64,000 bases of DNA from Comamonas sp. 26 (GTDB lineage: Bacteria; Pseudomonadota; Gammaproteobacteria; Burkholderiales; Burkholderiaceae_C). The notes below the pieces were generated by a model. That model was not told where the DNA came from. It searched no databases and worked only from the letters and a program-made list of their open reading frames with translations. Shown one piece after another: positions 26,027 through 33,488 of this stretch (position 1 is its first letter; each line of letters begins with the position of its first letter). The stretch spans positions 2,728,001 to 2,792,000 of the forward strand of contig NZ_PEFL01000001.1 of assembly GCF_002754475.1 (NCBI RefSeq), given 5' to 3'. The position numbers were made by a program, and so were the translations under genes.

Positions 26027-27031
26027 TTTTGCCAGCTTCGTGCCTGCTGCCAGCGCTTCCAGCTTGCGCCACGCCACGTCTCTGCTCATTGGTGCCAGTC
26101 CGCAATTGGTGCATGGAAAGAGTCGCTCCTTTGGTACGAACTCCAGCGCTCGGCCAATGGTGTCAGCCACTTCCTCTGGGGTCTCGACGACATCGCTGGC
26201 CACGTCGATCACGCCAACCAATACGTCCTTGCCGGCCAGCAGCTTCATCAGGTCCGGCGGCACATGGGAATGGATGCATTCCAGGCTCACTTGATCAATG
26301 CTGCTGCGTGCCAGTGCGGGGAATACCGTCTCGTACTGACGCCATTCTTCGCCGAGAGAACTCTTCCAGTCGGTATTGGCCTTGATGCCATAGCCGTAGC
26401 AGATGTGTACTGCCGTCGTACAGCTCAAGCCCTGCACTGCGCGCTCCAGCGCCTTCACACCCCAATCGGCGGCATCCTTCATATAGACATTAAAGGCAGG
26501 CTCGTCGAACTGGATGATGTCTACGCCATCAGCTTGCAGGGCCAGCGCTTCCTGGTTCAGCAACTCTGCAAAGGCAAAAGCCATCTTGACTTTGTCTCCG
26601 TAAAAGCGATCCGCTACGGTGTCCACTATGGTCATAGGCCCGGGCAGGGTGAACTTCAGTTTCTTCTTTGTGTGCGCGCGCGCCAGCTGTGCTTCAAAGG
26701 CATGTACGCGGCCCTTCAGGCGCAGGGCCGATGTCACCTGCGGCACCATCGCGTCATAGCGGTTGTCACGGATGCCCATCTTCACCTTGTTGTCGAAGTC
26801 GATGCCTTCGACCTGCTCCAAAAAGCCATGCACGAAATGCTGGCGCGACTGCTCGCCGTCGCACACGATATCCAGGCCGGCATCCTCCTGCGCCTTGATC
26901 CAAAGCAGGGTTGCGTCGGCCTTGGCTTGGCGAAGTGCTTCGCCTTCGGCTTTCCACTGAGGCCAGAGCTTGTTGGTTTCAGCCAGCCAAGCGGGTTTGG
27001 GCAGGCTGCCTGCGATGGAGGTTTCAAACAT
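26006..27031 (-). CDS. mesD: Core-MetE methionine synthase of the folate-independent MesD type
   Basis: The 341-residue protein corresponds to only the C-terminal catalytic half of cobalamin-independent methionine synthase. It begins with the family motif SIAGSLPKPAWLAET and keeps the zinc-site residues in order: His209 and Cys211 (VHICYGYG), Glu251 (SLECIHS) and Cys310 (FPCTNCGLAP). DEP in QFDEPAF is also conserved. Such core-MetE proteins transfer a methyl group to homocysteine without the folate-binding N-terminal half. The neighbouring DUF1852 gene identifies it as the MesD class, described as needing the DUF1852 protein MesX and oxygen (Price and co-workers, from memory). It has a good ribosome-binding site (AAAGGAA). 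Confidence 0.85.
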   Translation of the reverse strand: MFETSIAGSLPKPAWLAETNKLWPQWKAEGEALRQAKADATLLWIKAQEDAGLDIVCDGEQSRQHFVHGFLEQVEGIDFDNKVKMGIRDNRYDAMVPQVTSALRLKGRVHAFEAQLARAHTKKKLKFTLPGPMTIVDTVADRFYGDKVKMAFAFAELLNQEALALQADGVDIIQFDEPAFNVYMKDAADWGVKALERAVQGLSCTTAVHICYGYGIKANTDWKSSLGEEWRQYETVFPALARSSIDQVSLECIHSHVPPDLMKLLAGKDVLVGVIDVASDVVETPEEVADTIGRALEFVPKERLFPCTNCGLAPMSRDVAWRKLEALAAGTKLAKERLTAV

Positions 27032-27126
27032 CTAAGAATTCCTTTAAAAGATCGGATGTGGCGTCTAGGCTGCTTGTTTGTGCAGCCATGGGGGTCAATA
27101 AAACTGCTGGTGACTGTTCAGGTCAC

Positions 27127-28110
27127 TCAGATCGCGAACTCGGCAGCCCATTGCTGAAGCACATGCTTGTAGGGCTTGATGAAGTGCTCTTCCGTGAACT
27201 TGCCTTGCTTGACAGCCAGCTGGCTGCGCTCTTCCCGGTCATAAACAATCTGCGTCAGCGAATAGTCCTGGTGCTTCAAGCTGGGTTGATAGAACTTTCC
27301 TGCAGCAGAGTTGGCGTTGTAAATTTCGGGTCGGTAGATCTTCTGAAAGGTTTCCATCGTAGCGATCGTGCCAATCAACTCCAGATTGGAGTAATCGTTT
27401 AACAGGTCGCCATAGAAGTAAAAGGCAAAGGGGGCAACGCTGTTGGGCGGCATGAAAAAGCGCACCTTCATCCCCATCTTGGCGAAGTATTGATCCGTCG
27501 ATGACAGCTCGCCTTGTTGGTACTCGCTGCCTAACACGGGATGCTGGTTGCCTGTCTGTTCGTAGGTCTTGCTGGTCGATGCGCTGATGCAAATGACAGG
27601 TTGCTTGTCAAAGCGCTGCTTGTAGACGTTCGAGTTCACAAACTCCTGGAACAGCTTGCCGTGCAAGTCGCCAAAATTCTCTGGCGTTTTGAATTCAGTC
27701 CGCTGGAGGTTGTACTCAGGAAGCAAAACGCTGAAGTCGTAATCGCGTACATAGGAAGAAAAGCTATTCCCTGCAATGCCGTCGATATATTTGTTCGTGG
27801 CCTTGTCGAGAATGCTGGGCTTCAAAATCTCGATCAATGGAAAGCTTGCATCGCAGCTCTTGCCATTCAAATACATCTCGACTGAGATGATCTCCAGCTC
27901 GACAGCGTAGCGATCTCCCTCAGGATTGTCCCAATGGGCCAAGTCATTGAAGCGCTTGTCAATCATCCTCAGCGTGTTGCGCAGGTTTTGCTGCCGGCTT
28001 GCACCCCGTGCGAGGTTGGCAAAATTGGTGGTTAAGCGTGTGCTGTCCGCGGGGTGGTATTTTTCATCGAAGCAAATGCTCTTGAGCTCAAAGGTGAGTT
28101 CGGTGTTCAT
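27127..28110 (-). CDS. mesX: DUF1852 protein, putative oxygenase partner of MesD
   Basis: The 327-residue protein matches DUF1852 by its overall sequence (for example DKRFNDLAHWDNPEGDRYAV, GDLHGKLFQEFVNSNVY). Members co-occur with MesD-type methionine synthases and are proposed to be oxygenases that help supply the methyl group; the chemistry is not established. The coding sequence looks poorer in GC than its neighbours, which may mean transfer from another lineage. Its position between the FMN reductase and mesD, all on one strand, suggests that reduced flavin feeds it. It is separated from mesD by 95 bases containing a small GGCTGC/GCAGCC hairpin. Confidence 0.85.
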   Translation of the reverse strand: MNTELTFELKSICFDEKYHPADSTRLTTNFANLARGASRQQNLRNTLRMIDKRFNDLAHWDNPEGDRYAVELEIISVEMYLNGKSCDASFPLIEILKPSILDKATNKYIDGIAGNSFSSYVRDYDFSVLLPEYNLQRTEFKTPENFGDLHGKLFQEFVNSNVYKQRFDKQPVICISASTSKTYEQTGNQHPVLGSEYQQGELSSTDQYFAKMGMKVRFFMPPNSVAPFAFYFYGDLLNDYSNLELIGTIATMETFQKIYRPEIYNANSAAGKFYQPSLKHQDYSLTQIVYDREERSQLAVKQGKFTEEHFIKPYKHVLQQWAAEFAI

Positions 28111-28154
28111 GGCGATCCAGTAATTTGATTTTTAGAATGAAGAAGACGCTTGTT

Positions 28155-28751
28155 TCAGGCTGCGAGCCATTCTTCGGCCTGCAAGGGCGAGGTGTGCTGC
28201 GCCAATTGCAGCAATGGGAGTGCCCGTTGAACCGCCAGACTGGCCCGCTCTATCAAGGCCTCGCTTTGCAGGCGGTAGCCCGCAAAATCCTGGTCGGTGG
28301 CATAGATGCCCAGCGGCAAGGTCCGCGCCTGAAAGAAGCTGAATAGCGGGCGCAACTGGTGATCAATGACCAGAGAATGCCGTTCGCTGCCACCCGTCGC
28401 CGCCAGCAAGATGGGCTTGTCGATCAGGGCATCCTGATCAATGAAGTCGAAGAAGTGTTTGAACAGCCCTGTGTAGGAGCCGCGAAAAACCGGGGTTGCC
28501 ACGACCAGCACATCCGCTTGTTCGACCGCTGCCAGTTGCTGCACCACTGCCTCGGGCAGTTGTGAACGCCAGACCGCACCAGCGATCTCAGGTGCGACCT
28601 GCCCCATTTCAATCAGGCGTAGCTGACACGGGATCTCGCTGGAGATCAGATCCAGCAGATGCTCAGCCAGCGCTGCTGATTTGGAAGGGCGCTGCAGCCC
28701 GCCAGAAACGGCGACTACGCGCAGTGGTCGTGTCGTTTTTATAGTGCTCAT
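28155..28751 (-). CDS. NAD(P)H-dependent FMN reductase (SsuE/MsuE-like)
   Basis: From the ATG at 28751 the protein has 198 residues with a flavodoxin-like fold: VVAVSGGLQRPSKSAALAEH binds the FMN phosphate, and VVATPVFRGSYTGLFKHFFD and LAATGGSERHSLV complete the flavin site. These enzymes supply FMNH2 to a partner oxygenase. As first gene of the unit with the DUF1852 and mesD genes, the obvious partner is the DUF1852 protein. The alternative ATG at 28823 would place 24 extra residues across the regulatory region and is less likely. Confidence 0.88.
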   Translation of the reverse strand: MSTIKTTRPLRVVAVSGGLQRPSKSAALAEHLLDLISSEIPCQLRLIEMGQVAPEIAGAVWRSQLPEAVVQQLAAVEQADVLVVATPVFRGSYTGLFKHFFDFIDQDALIDKPILLAATGGSERHSLVIDHQLRPLFSFFQARTLPLGIYATDQDFAGYRLQSEALIERASLAVQRALPLLQLAQHTSPLQAEEWLAA

Positions 28752-28836
28752 GGAATGGCTTCCCCCTCTCAAAGAAACTGGGGTGGATGCTAAAGACTCA
28801 AAGCCATGAAGTAAAATGGTCAAATCTCACATATCC

Positions 28837-28851
28837 ATGAGTAGAACTCAT
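28837..28851. promoter_or_regulatory. MetR-type operator between metR and the methionine synthase unit
   Basis: ATGAG and CTCAT form a perfect inverted repeat around five bases. Its core TGAG-N5-CTCA is close to the known MetR consensus TGAA-N5-TTCA. It ends two bases before the metR start codon and about 85 bases upstream of the FMN reductase start, fitting autorepression of metR and control of the divergent unit. Confidence 0.7.
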
Positions 28852-28853
28852 CA

Positions 28854-29744
28854 ATGCTGGAGCGCATCCATCTCGCCATCATTCAAGAGGTTGAACAACA
28901 AGGCTCTTTGACGGCCGCCGCCGATGTGCTGTGCGTCACCCAGTCGGCGCTCAGTCACAGCATGAGAAAGCTCGAAGGCCAACTGGGCACCGATATCTGG
29001 CTGCGCGAAGGCCGCAGCCTGCGCCTGACGCAGGCGGGCCAATATCTGCTGGCTGTGGCCAACCGTGTGCTGCCGCAACTGGATTTGGCCGAAGACCGGC
29101 TTAAGCAGTTTGCGCAGGGCGAGCGCGGCACGCTGCGCATCGGCATGGAGTGCCACCCTTGCTACCAGTGGCTGCTGAAAATCGTTTCACCGTATCTGGC
29201 TGCCTGGCCTGATGTGGATGTGGATGTGAAGCAGAAATTCCAGTTCGGCGGCATTGGTGCGCTGTATGGCTATGAGATTGATCTGCTGGTCACTCCCGAC
29301 CCGTTATTCAAGCCCGGTCTGCACTTCGAGCCTGTGTTTGACTACGAGCAGGTGCTGGTCGTCAGCAGTGATCACGCGCTTGCTGGCCATAAGCATGTGA
29401 ACCCCAAGGACTTGATGAGCGAGGTGCTGATCACCTACCCCGTGGCAGTGGACAGACTCGATGTCTACACCCAGTTCTTGCTGCCCGCAGGTATTTCGCC
29501 GCGCCGCCATAAAACCATCGAGACCACGGACATCATGATGCAGATGGTGGCCAGCGGCCGTGGTGTGGCCGCACTACCGCGCTGGCTGGCTCTGGAATAT
29601 GCCGAGAAGATGACAGTGACACCCGTGAAGCTGGGCTCCAAAGGGATTGCCAAGCAAATCTATCTGGGCGCTCGGGAGTCTGAGTTGCACACCGACTACT
29701 TGCAGGCGTTTATTGCTTTGGCCAGAGGCTCGGTCGCAATTTGA
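28854..29744 (+). CDS. metR: MetR-like LysR-family regulator of methionine synthesis
   Basis: The 296-residue protein has an N-terminal LysR helix-turn-helix (GSLTAAADVLCVTQSALSHS) and an effector domain that follows E. coli MetR closely: IGMECHPCYQWL, a DYEQVLVVSSDHALA segment, and ITYPVAVDRLDVYTQFLLPA with GISP after it. MetR uses homocysteine as co-effector and activates metE-type genes. Its divergent placement beside the mesD unit, with a MetR-like box between, supports that target. There is no strong ribosome-binding site before the ATG. Confidence 0.93.
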   Translation: MLERIHLAIIQEVEQQGSLTAAADVLCVTQSALSHSMRKLEGQLGTDIWLREGRSLRLTQAGQYLLAVANRVLPQLDLAEDRLKQFAQGERGTLRIGMECHPCYQWLLKIVSPYLAAWPDVDVDVKQKFQFGGIGALYGYEIDLLVTPDPLFKPGLHFEPVFDYEQVLVVSSDHALAGHKHVNPKDLMSEVLITYPVAVDRLDVYTQFLLPAGISPRRHKTIETTDIMMQMVASGRGVAALPRWLALEYAEKMTVTPVKLGSKGIAKQIYLGARESELHTDYLQAFIALARGSVAI

Positions 29745-29775
29745 TTGCACCGTGTCATTGGCCGTATTGCAGCAG

Positions 29776-30224
29776 CTATTCGATAGCGTTTAGCCGCCTA
29801 CTTAAAGTAATCAAGCTGCGCGGCTTATAGCCCAGGGCTTCATAAAAAATTCGTGCTGGAGCCTGTTGCCCAGTTTGCAGTGTGATCCCGGTGAAACCTT
29901 GCTGGGCGAGTGATCTTTCGAACTCACGCATTAGCTTTTTACCGACACCCTGGTGCTGGTAGTCAACGTGGACACACATCTCCTTGATGTGAAATAACCA
30001 GCCATTGACCCAGCGTTCGCCCCAGCCTAAAACAAGGCCGATGGCTTGCTCATGCCGAAAATGCCTAACCCTCTAAAAGTCGGCATCGCCGCAAAACTTC
30101 CAAGTCGCTCTGTCGCGGCTAAAACCGTCCAGCCATCACTCCATGGCGGAGCATTGAAGACCTCTTGATAAAGGAGCGCAAATTGCTGGAAATTTTCAGT
30201 CGAGATTTCAATCAATTGATCCAT
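29776..30224 (-). pseudogene. GNAT acetyltransferase broken by a one-base frameshift
   Basis: Two minus-strand frames together encode one GNAT protein. The first runs from the ATG at 30224 to about residue 55 (MPTFRGLGIF). The second continues in another frame with RHEQAIGLVLGWGERWVNGW, then HVDYQHQGVGKKLMREFE, the acetyl-CoA-binding motif, and ends ITLSRRLNAIE. The shift maps to the four-A run at 30058-30061; one extra A would restore a continuous frame of 149 residues. The rest is intact, so it is either a recent inactivation or an assembly error in a homopolymer. Confidence 0.82.
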
Positions 30225-30254
30225 ACAAATTCCGGTATTGGCTGCGGATCCAGT

Positions 30255-30650
30255 TCATCCAGCCCTGTCATTGCTTGCTAATGCATGCAGAGATTGTTCG
30301 GTGGACTGATTCAGTCCGATAGTGCATCCGAATGGGTCAAGAAGCATTGCTGCGCGAGCGCCGAAGCTGGTTGAGATGGGGCCACGATACAAGACGGCAC
30401 CTCGCTTCTCTAGTGCTTTGATGGCTTCCTGTAAATCGTCGACTTCCCAATACACGGTTGTGCCGCCCACCCCGCCCGGGCACTTGCGGTCAAGGGGATG
30501 GAAGCCGAGCAAACCTGCAGGCGTTTTGATGAAGGCGTATTGGGAATTTTCGCGGCGAATTTCTGTTTGAAATAACACGGCATACCAAGCCGCTGCTTCA
30601 TCAATATTCGCAACAAAGATCACAACAGATTCAATTTTCTTTAACAGCAT
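30255..30650 (-). CDS. VOC-superfamily (glyoxalase/bleomycin-resistance-like) protein
   Basis: The 131-residue protein has a single vicinal-oxygen-chelate domain: IESVVIFVANIDEAAAWYAVLF at the start, a central TTVYWEVDDLQEAIKALEKRGA and a final AAMLLDPFGCTIGLNQ. These folds serve glyoxalases, extradiol dioxygenases and binding proteins. The substrate is unknown. It lies just upstream of the broken acetyltransferase gene, in the same direction. Confidence 0.85.
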   Translation of the reverse strand: MLLKKIESVVIFVANIDEAAAWYAVLFQTEIRRENSQYAFIKTPAGLLGFHPLDRKCPGGVGGTTVYWEVDDLQEAIKALEKRGAVLYRGPISTSFGARAAMLLDPFGCTIGLNQSTEQSLHALASNDRAG

Positions 30651-31288
30651 TGGGATCTTGCAACAGCGTAAATTAGCAAGATCGAAATGTAGTTCAGAAC
30701 ACCTGCCTCTGACTTGTGAAAGCCAAAGGCTTGGGCTGGTACCTCAGTTTCGATTTTGATCAGATTAGACGATGACGATCCGCGAAAGCCGGTCATTCAA
30801 CGACGACATAGAGGGCGAAAATTATGGCAATCGTTCGTGTAGCTGCAGGAATCTTCTTGCGTACAGAGTTCGTGGGGAAAATCATCCAGACCCAATGCGT
30901 TTAATCTTCTGTTCGCAAGACCCAAACCGATATCTTCGATTCCACGGGTCAACATGTCCTGTGGTCAAAGTGCACGCTTGTTTTAATCAACGATTCGCCT
31001 GAAAGCTCTGAAGCCATAAAGCGTGACAACCATTGCCACGACGAAATAAGAAATGCGCTGTGCGGTAAACGGGATGCGATGCCTTTCAAACCGACGCTCC
31101 CATCCCTTAGTTCAGTTTGAACAAAGATCCTTCATGCTTTGGCTAGATGGCTGCCATTCAGAACGACTGGCAAAGCGGCTTCATTGAACGCAGCTGGAAC
31201 TGGGCGTCAACCAATTCCGCTCCTGGCCGCTTATCTTTGGGTGTGCTGTTCTAAAGCGGTGATGCCACCATCAATTTCCGTACACGAG
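30651..31288. other. Gene-poor stretch with decayed fragments
   Basis: These 638 bases hold no gene I can support and look poorer in GC than the flanks. On the minus strand near 30.99-31.12 kb there is a stop-bounded frame without a proper start that would encode a basic segment followed by the hydrophobic ISYFVVAMVVTLYGF and FRRIVD, possibly the remains of a small membrane protein. A plus-strand frame of 76 codons near 30.77 kb has no family features. The region adjoins the frameshifted acetyltransferase and may be a site of past insertion and decay. Confidence 0.45.
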
Positions 31289-32149
31289 TTATTTGTATTT
31301 CTGCTCCAGCCCATCCCAAAAGTCCTTGTTCACCAGCCGCTGGCGCTCAAGAAACGGGGCCACGATAGCGGGGTCTTCATCGACCTTGTGTTCATCGCGC
31401 AGCAGGGTCAGGCATTTCTGCATGCCGGCCACCGCGCCTTGCAGGGCAGCATTGGCGTAGAGCACAAAGCCAAAGCCCAGCGCGCCCAGTTCGTCGGCGT
31501 TGAAGATGGGGGTTTTGCCGCCGATGACCATGTTCATGAGCTGGGGCGCTTGCAGGCGCTGAGGCAGGGCGCGAACTTCTTCGGCTTTTGTGACGGCTTC
31601 CACAAACAGAATATCGGCACCGGCTTCCTGAAACTGCTGTGCGCGCTCGATGGCGGCTTCAAAGCCGTGAACAGCCGCAGCATCGGTGCGGGCCATGATG
31701 AGGGTGCCGCTGTCACGGCGGGCATCGACGGCGGCCTTGATCTTGCCCAGCATTTCGTGGGTTTCAATCACGGCCTTGCCGTTGAAGTGGCCGCAGCGCT
31801 TGGGACTGACCTGGTCTTCGAGCTGGATGCAATCGGCACCGGCGCGCTCCAGCGTGCGCACGGCGTGATAGGTGTTGACGGCATTGCCAAAGCCGGTGTC
31901 GGCATCGACGAGCAGGGGCAGATCCACGACATCGCGGATACGGGCGGTGTGGTCGGCGATATCGCTCAGGCCCATAAAGCCCTGGTCAGGCATGCCAAAC
32001 CACATATTGGTGACGCCAGCGCCGGTGACGTAGATGGCTTCAAAGCCCAGGTCTTCAATCACTTTGGCAGACATGGCGTTGAAGGCACCGGGAACGAGCA
32101 CGCCACGGCGGGCGTCGGCCAAGGCTTTGAGTTGTTGTTTGGGGTTCAT
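31289..32149 (-). CDS. Isocitrate-lyase/PEP-mutase family lyase, probable methylisocitrate lyase of the prp operon
   Basis: The 286-residue protein keeps the family signature KRCGH (SPKRCGHFNG), the metal-binding LLVDADTGFG and LEDQ, and ARTDA. Context predicts the last step of the methylcitrate cycle, splitting 2-methylisocitrate to pyruvate and succinate. However, the C-terminal half (MNMVIGGKTPIFNADELGAL) differs from typical PrpB, where the sequence around TEFGATPLF is conserved, and looks nearer to dimethylmalate-lyase or oxaloacetate-decarboxylase-like members. It is the last gene of the prpC to prpF series. I therefore leave the symbol open. A PrpB encoded elsewhere would make this a second lyase with another substrate. 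Confidence 0.75.
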   Translation of the reverse strand: MNPKQQLKALADARRGVLVPGAFNAMSAKVIEDLGFEAIYVTGAGVTNMWFGMPDQGFMGLSDIADHTARIRDVVDLPLLVDADTGFGNAVNTYHAVRTLERAGADCIQLEDQVSPKRCGHFNGKAVIETHEMLGKIKAAVDARRDSGTLIMARTDAAAVHGFEAAIERAQQFQEAGADILFVEAVTKAEEVRALPQRLQAPQLMNMVIGGKTPIFNADELGALGFGFVLYANAALQGAVAGMQKCLTLLRDEHKVDEDPAIVAPFLERQRLVNKDFWDGLEQKYK

Positions 32150-32163
32150 GATCTGTCTCTTGT

Positions 32164-32186
32164 TTTGATAGCTGCAAGCGCTGCAG
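32164..32186. repeat. Partial GATAGCTGC intergenic repeat, copy 3
   Basis: TTTTGATAGCTGCAAGCGCT occurs between prpF and the lyase gene. It matches the half-repeat seen at 24635-24676 in reverse and at 33463-33488. Only one arm is present, followed by an unrelated GCAGC inversion. Confidence 0.45.
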
Positions 32187-32199
32187 CCTGTTTGAATAC

Positions 32200-33408
32200 T
32201 TATTGGGTGTGGAGGACTTCGCCGGGTACGCGTATCCAGCCCTCCATCAGGATGCGGGCGCTACGGCTCATCAAAGCCTTGGTGACTTGCCATTCACCAT
32301 CGACGCGCTTGGCTTCGGCCCCCACCCTTAGCGTGCCGCTGGGGTGACCGAAGCGAACGGCCTGGCGCTCACCGCCGCCAGCAGCCAGATTGACTAGCGT
32401 GCCGGGAATGGCTGCCGCTGTGCCGATGGCCACTGCCGCTGTCCCCATCATGGCGTGGTGCAGCTTGCCCATGGACAGCGCCCGCACGACCAGATCAATA
32501 TCTTTGGCATCAATGGCTTTGCCGCTGGATGCCGTATAGCTTTGCGCTGGGGCCACAAAGGCAATCTTGGGCGTGTGCTGGCGGGTAGCGGCATCACTCA
32601 GCTTCTTGATCAAGCCCATGCGCAGCGCACCGTGGGCGCGAATGGCCTCAAACTTGGCGAGCGCCTCGACGTCGTTGTTGATCGCATCCTGCAGCTCGCA
32701 CCCTGTGTAGCCAATCTCGTTGGCGTTCAAGAAAATGGTGGGAATGCCCGCATTGATCATGGTGGCGGCAAAGCTACCCACGCCTGGGACATCCAGCCTG
32801 TCAACCAGATTGCCGGTGGGAAACATTGCGCCTCCGTCTTCTCCATCGTCAGCGGGGTCCAGAAACTCCAGCGGCACTTCGGCAGCCGGGAAAGTCACGC
32901 CATCGAGTTCAAAGTCACCGGTTTCCTGCACTTGGCCTTCCATCATCGGCACATGTGCCACGATGGTCTTGCCGATATTGGCCTGCCAGATGCGGATGGT
33001 GACCACGCCGTTGTGCGGGATCTTTGCGGTATCGATCAGCCCCATGTGAATGGCGCAGGGACCGACGGCGGCGCTCAGGTTGCCGCAGTTGCCGCTCCAG
33101 TCCACAAAAGCCTTGTCGATGGCGACTTGGCCAAACAGGTAGTCCACATCGTGGTTGGAATGGCTGCTTCTGGAAAGAATGACGCCCTTGCTGGTCGAGG
33201 ACGATGCATTGCCCATGCCGTCGATTTGCTTGCCGTAGGGGTCGGGGCTGCCCAAGGCTCGCAAAAAAATAGCATCACGCACAGGGCCGGGTTGCTGCGC
33301 CGCTAGGGGCAAGTCCTGCAGCTTGAAGAACACGCCCTTGCTGGTGCCGCCACGCAGATAGGTGGCGGGAATTTTGATTTGCGGAGCGAACCGCTTGATT
33401 TCACTCAT
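32200..33408 (-). CDS. prpF: PrpF, 2-methylaconitate cis-trans isomerase
   Basis: The 402-residue protein belongs to the PrpF family with two diaminopimelate-epimerase-like halves: KIPATYLRGGTSKGVFF at the start, DWSGNCGNLSAAVGP with the active-site cysteine region, and TIFLNANEIGYTGCELQ. It isomerises the trans-2-methylaconitate made by AcnD so that the methylcitrate cycle can proceed. The length fits the family (about 390-400). It lies 77 bases downstream of acnD, with a partial repeat in the gap. Confidence 0.95.
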   Translation of the reverse strand: MSEIKRFAPQIKIPATYLRGGTSKGVFFKLQDLPLAAQQPGPVRDAIFLRALGSPDPYGKQIDGMGNASSSTSKGVILSRSSHSNHDVDYLFGQVAIDKAFVDWSGNCGNLSAAVGPCAIHMGLIDTAKIPHNGVVTIRIWQANIGKTIVAHVPMMEGQVQETGDFELDGVTFPAAEVPLEFLDPADDGEDGGAMFPTGNLVDRLDVPGVGSFAATMINAGIPTIFLNANEIGYTGCELQDAINNDVEALAKFEAIRAHGALRMGLIKKLSDAATRQHTPKIAFVAPAQSYTASSGKAIDAKDIDLVVRALSMGKLHHAMMGTAAVAIGTAAAIPGTLVNLAAGGGERQAVRFGHPSGTLRVGAEAKRVDGEWQVTKALMSRSARILMEGWIRVPGEVLHTQ

Positions 33409-33462
33409 TGGTCTTTTCTTTCTGAATGAGATGCAGGATGTCTAAAGGCGGCAGCTCGCATT

Positions 33463-33488
33463 ATTTTGATAGCTGCCTGCGCTTTTCA
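33463..33488. repeat. Partial GATAGCTGC intergenic repeat, copy 4
   Basis: ATTTTGATAGCTGCCTGCGCTT lies between acnD and prpF and just enters the end of acnD. It is the same half-repeat as near 32164, without a complete second arm. Confidence 0.45.

Noticed and set aside
24759..26294. A 511-codon plus-strand frame across the 3-hydroxyisobutyryl-CoA hydrolase gene
   Set aside because: It overlaps a clear minus-strand enzyme and a regulatory gap, and its translation has no recognisable domain.
30772..31002. A 76-codon plus-strand ORF in the gene-poor region
   Set aside because: It has no convincing ribosome-binding site and no family features. I list the area as decayed DNA instead.
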